A stretch of DNA of 8,162 nucleotides, taken from positions 1-8,162 of the forward strand of contig SYGQ01000071.1 in NCBI GenBank assembly GCA_005799475.1, given 5' to 3'. Source of the DNA: Planctomycetia bacterium (GTDB lineage: Bacteria > Planctomycetota > Phycisphaerae > Phycisphaerales > SM1A02). A model generated the notes under the pieces. It was not told the origin of the DNA, made no database searches, and saw nothing but the letters and a program-made list of their open reading frames with translations. The position numbers were made by a program, and so were the translations under genes. Shown in pieces: positions 6,234 to 8,162 of the stretch (its first letter is position 1; each line of letters opens with the position of its first letter).

Positions 6234-6362
6234 CACCCGAGCCTAACTCCCGAAGGGGCTGATAAAGGGGAACTATCTTGTGGAATAAGTTGACTTTCGG
6301 GTTTACAACGGGATCAGCGGGGCTATGTTCGGGGTGCAGATGCAAGTCTGCGGCAATCGAAG

Positions 6363-6392
6363 ACGGGGAACGGAATCCGTTCCCCGTTTCTT
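6363..6392 (+). terminator. Strong hairpin with short T-rich tail
   Basis: ACGGGGAACGG and CCGTTCCCCGT form a perfect 11-bp stem around AAT, followed by TTCTT. It could be a first, weaker intrinsic terminator or a structural stem of the candidate RNA. It precedes the stronger terminator by about 40 nt. Confidence 0.4.
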
Positions 6393-6425
6393 GGTTGTCC
6401 AACCATGCCCTTTTCCCTCCCTCCG

Positions 6426-6455
6426 CCCCCGAGCCTTGTGCTCGGGGGTTTTTTT
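6426..6455 (+). terminator. Strong intrinsic terminator upstream of efp
   Basis: CCCCCGAGC and GCTCGGGGG form a perfect 9-bp GC-rich stem with loop CTTGT, followed by seven T residues. It acts on plus-strand transcription, yet no plus-strand gene ends before it in the 1.3 kb back to prfA, where the minus-strand DUF1573 gene lies. It may end a small RNA or shield efp from antisense or read-through transcription. Confidence 0.85.
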
Positions 6456-6484
6456 CGTGGGATGGGTGCCGTGAGCGGCCTCGC

Positions 6485-6490
6485 TATGAT
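6485..6490 (+). promoter_or_regulatory. -10 box of the likely efp promoter
   Basis: TATGAT matches the sigma-70 -10 consensus at five of six positions and lies 23 nt before the efp ATG, downstream of the strong terminator. The expected -35 position is poor (TGGGTG about 17 nt upstream). If used, efp has a leader of only about 16 nt and does not include the upstream hairpins. Confidence 0.45.
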
Positions 6491-6513
6491 CGCGGGGCTC
6501 GGAACCAAACACC

Positions 6514-7068
6514 ATGAACTCCAACGACATTCGACCTGGGATGGCCATCAGACTCGACGGACGCATGTGGGTTGTCACGCAGTACACCCATGTCACCCCG
6601 GGCAATCTTCGGGCCTTCGTACAAATCAAGATCCGCGACATTGAGAAAGGCACGATCATCGAGAAGCGCCTTCGCTCGGGCGAGACCGTCGAACAAATCG
6701 AGCTCGACCGTCGCCCGATGGAGTACCTCTACGCCGACGGTGAGAAGTTCGTGTTCATGGACACTTCCACATACGACCAGCATGAGTTTGACGAAGGCGT
6801 CGTCGGCGACATGGCGCTCTACTGCAAGCCCAACAGCGAACTCATCGTGATGTGGTGCGACGGCAAGCCCGTCACGGTCGAACTCCCCAATGTGGTCGAA
6901 CTCGCCGTGACCGACACGGCGCCGGGCATCAAGGGTGCCACCGCGACGAATCAGCTGAAGGAAGCCACGCTCGAAACCGGTCTCAAGACTCGCGTGCCTC
7001 CGTTTATCGCCAACGGCGAAGTGATCCGCGTCAATACCACCGACGGCTCATACGCCAGCCGCGCCTGA
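6514..7068 (+). CDS. efp: Translation elongation factor P
   Basis: EF-P binds between the P and E sites and relieves stalling at polyproline motifs. The 184-residue length fits the family, with the three beta domains. The N-terminal KOW-like domain (about 1-65) has NDIRPGMAIRLDG and the loop THVTPGNLRAFVQIKIRD (25-42). The middle OB domain has MEYLYADGEKFVFMD (69-83). The C-terminal OB domain has GATATNQLKEATLETGL (140-156), RVPPFIANGEVIRVNT (159-174) and the ending DGSYASRA. The loop tip that is normally PGKG or PGRG, carrying the modified Lys or Arg, reads P29-G30-N31-L32-R33. The ATG at 6514 gives the expected N terminus; there is no strong Shine-Dalgarno site. It converges on glyA with 13 nt between the stops. 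No EpmA, EpmB, EarP or YmfI-type modification gene is in the window. Confidence 0.96.
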   Translation: MNSNDIRPGMAIRLDGRMWVVTQYTHVTPGNLRAFVQIKIRDIEKGTIIEKRLRSGETVEQIELDRRPMEYLYADGEKFVFMDTSTYDQHEFDEGVVGDMALYCKPNSELIVMWCDGKPVTVELPNVVELAVTDTAPGIKGATATNQLKEATLETGLKTRVPPFIANGEVIRVNTTDGSYASRA

Positions 7069-7081
7069 CGCCGCGACGGAG

Positions 7082-8162
7082 TCAGTGCGGGAGCGGGAAG
7101 TCGCGGCAGAACTCGCGGATTTCTGCGCGGACTTTGGCGCCGACCGAGTCAGAACCCTTCGCGCCCATCACCTCATCGAGCCACGCGGCGACTCGTTTCA
7201 TCTCGCCTTCGCGAAGGCCGCGCGTCGTGAGCGCGGGTGTCCCCAATCGCAGTCCGCTCGTCACCATCGGCGGCCGTGGGTCATTGGGGATCCCGTTCTT
7301 GTTGCACACGATGCCCGACCGTTCGAGCCACTTCTCCGCGTCGGCGCCGGTCAGTTCGGCATCTCGTTGGCGGAGGTCGACCAGCATGAGATGGTTGTCC
7401 GTCCCGCCTGAACACAGTCGATACCCGCGCGCCTGCAACTCGGCCGCGAGCGCCTTCGCGTTGGCGACCACCTGCTGCGAGTACGCCCTGAACGATGGCT
7501 GAAGCGCCTCACCGAACGCGACCGCCTTGGCCGCGATGACATGCATGAGCGGTCCACCCTGGCTGCCGGGAAACACCTTGCGATCGACCTTCGTCGCGAG
7601 TTCCTCGTCGTTGGTCAGGACCATGCCCCCGCGCGGCCCACGCAGCGTCTTGTGCGTTGTCGTCGTCACGACATGCGCGTGCGGGACCGGCGACGGATGG
7701 GCCCCCGTGGCGCACAGACCTGCGATGTGCGCGATGTCGGCCATGAGGAGCGCGCCGACCCTGTCGGCGATGGCACGGAAGGCCGCGAAGTCGATCGTGC
7801 GCGGGTACGCGGAGTATCCGCAGATGATGACCTTCGGCTTGCACTCGACGGCGATCTTCTCAATCGCCGCATAGTCGAGAAGTTCGGTGGTTGGGTCGAG
7901 CCCGTAGTCGACCACTTTGTAGAAGGTCCCAGAGAAGTTGACCTTGAGGCCGTGGCTCAGGTGTCCGCCCGACTTGATCGGGAGACTGAGCACCGTGTCG
8001 CCGGGATTCATCAGCGCCATGAACGAAGCGATGTTCGCGTTCGCGCCGCAATGCGGCTGCACATTGGCGAAGGCGCAGCCGAAGAGTTTCTTCGCACGCG
8101 CGCGGGCGAGGTCTTCGACCTCGTCATGGAACTGACACCCGCCGTAGTAGCGCTTGCCCGGG
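7082..8162 (-). CDS. glyA: Serine hydroxymethyltransferase, partial (N terminus beyond right edge)
   Basis: GlyA is a cytoplasmic PLP enzyme that converts serine and tetrahydrofolate to glycine and 5,10-methylene-tetrahydrofolate. About 360 of the usual roughly 415 residues are present; the first 55 or so lie beyond base 8162. Read from the edge, the conserved pieces in order are GKRYYGGCQFHDEVEDLA, FANVQPHCGANAN, LSLPIKSGGHLSHG, ICGYSAYPRTIDF, ADIAHIAGL, the PLP-lysine motif VVTTTTHKTLRGPRGG (Lys codon 7649-7651), FPGSQGGPLMHVIAAKAVAF, and SGLRLGTPALTTRG near the C terminus. All are in one frame without interruption, so the enzyme should be functional. The reading frame continues through the edge without a start. 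Its stop lies 13 nt from the efp stop, convergent, with no clear terminator between them. Confidence 0.97.
   Translation of the reverse strand, partial: PGKRYYGGCQFHDEVEDLARARAKKLFGCAFANVQPHCGANANIASFMALMNPGDTVLSLPIKSGGHLSHGLKVNFSGTFYKVVDYGLDPTTELLDYAAIEKIAVECKPKVIICGYSAYPRTIDFAAFRAIADRVGALLMADIAHIAGLCATGAHPSPVPHAHVVTTTTHKTLRGPRGGMVLTNDEELATKVDRKVFPGSQGGPLMHVIAAKAVAFGEALQPSFRAYSQQVVANAKALAAELQARGYRLCSGGTDNHLMLVDLRQRDAELTGADAEKWLERSGIVCNKNGIPNDPRPPMVTSGLRLGTPALTTRGLREGEMKRVAAWLDEVMGAKGSDSVGAKVRAEIREFCRDFPLPH

Larger units (their letters stand above)
6325..6455 (+). ncRNA. Candidate structured RNA (orphan transcript or leader) ending in a terminator
   Basis: This non-coding stretch between the divergent DUF1573 and efp genes contains four successive hairpins on the plus strand. 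They are GCAGA/TCTGC (6336-6351), an 11-bp stem with a 3-nt loop (6363-6387), TGGTTG/CAACCA (6392-6405) and a strong terminator (6426-6455). No credible open reading frame crosses it. A TTGACT box at 6290-6295 could be a -35 element, but no convincing -10 follows, so the 5' end is uncertain. I do not recognise it as 6S RNA, SRP RNA, tmRNA or a named riboswitch. It may be a small RNA, or an attenuated leader of efp if a promoter lies upstream. Confidence 0.3.

Noticed and set aside
5386..6402. A 338-residue minus-strand frame overlapping the DUF1573 gene.
   Set aside because: It lies in a different frame of the same strand, lacks family features and is Arg/His-rich, whereas the other frame has a signal-like start and the DUF1573 CxC motif.

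Overview
The window is a GC-rich bacterial chromosomal segment made of core translation and one-carbon genes, with a small chromate-resistance operon and a tRNA. Several traits suggest Planctomycetota or a neighbouring PVC-type lineage: a DUF1573 protein, frequent GTG starts, several genes without a clear Shine-Dalgarno site, and an EF-P with an Asn-Leu-Arg loop tip. This placement is inference from gene content, since no rRNA or other phylogenetic marker was searched.

Left part (149-2586, minus strand): a compact operon reading chrA (two-domain chromate transporter), a stand-alone ChrB C-terminal-domain protein, then an AIM24-family protein. The chrA-chrB gap is 12 nt. The AIM24 gene probably starts with a GTG that overlaps the chrB stop codon, which suggests translational coupling. 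About 90 bp before chrA lies a perfect 13-bp palindrome that could be an operator. Bases 1-148 hold no gene I can support.

Middle (2819-5077): a minus-strand tRNA-Asn(GTT) with a likely promoter and a terminator hairpin, then a plus-strand run of a six-helix membrane protein of unknown function, rpmE (ribosomal protein bL31, a cysteine-poor, probably zinc-free form) and prfA (release factor 1). A good intrinsic terminator separates rpmE from prfA.

Right part (5100-8162): a minus-strand exported DUF1573 protein converges on prfA with a 22-nt gap. The 280-nt divergent region between it and efp (elongation factor P) contains a run of hairpins ending in a very strong plus-strand intrinsic terminator. 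That terminator lies upstream of the likely efp promoter and ends no visible coding gene, so an orphan small RNA or a structured leader is possible. efp converges on glyA (serine hydroxymethyltransferase, cut by the right edge) with a 13-nt gap.

Functionally, bL31, RF1, EF-P and tRNA-Asn all serve translation, and GlyA feeds one-carbon metabolism. The chromate operon is a separate stress-resistance unit. The observations most worth a second look are the coupling of AIM24 to the chromate genes, the orphan terminator and hairpins before efp, and the unusual EF-P loop tip.
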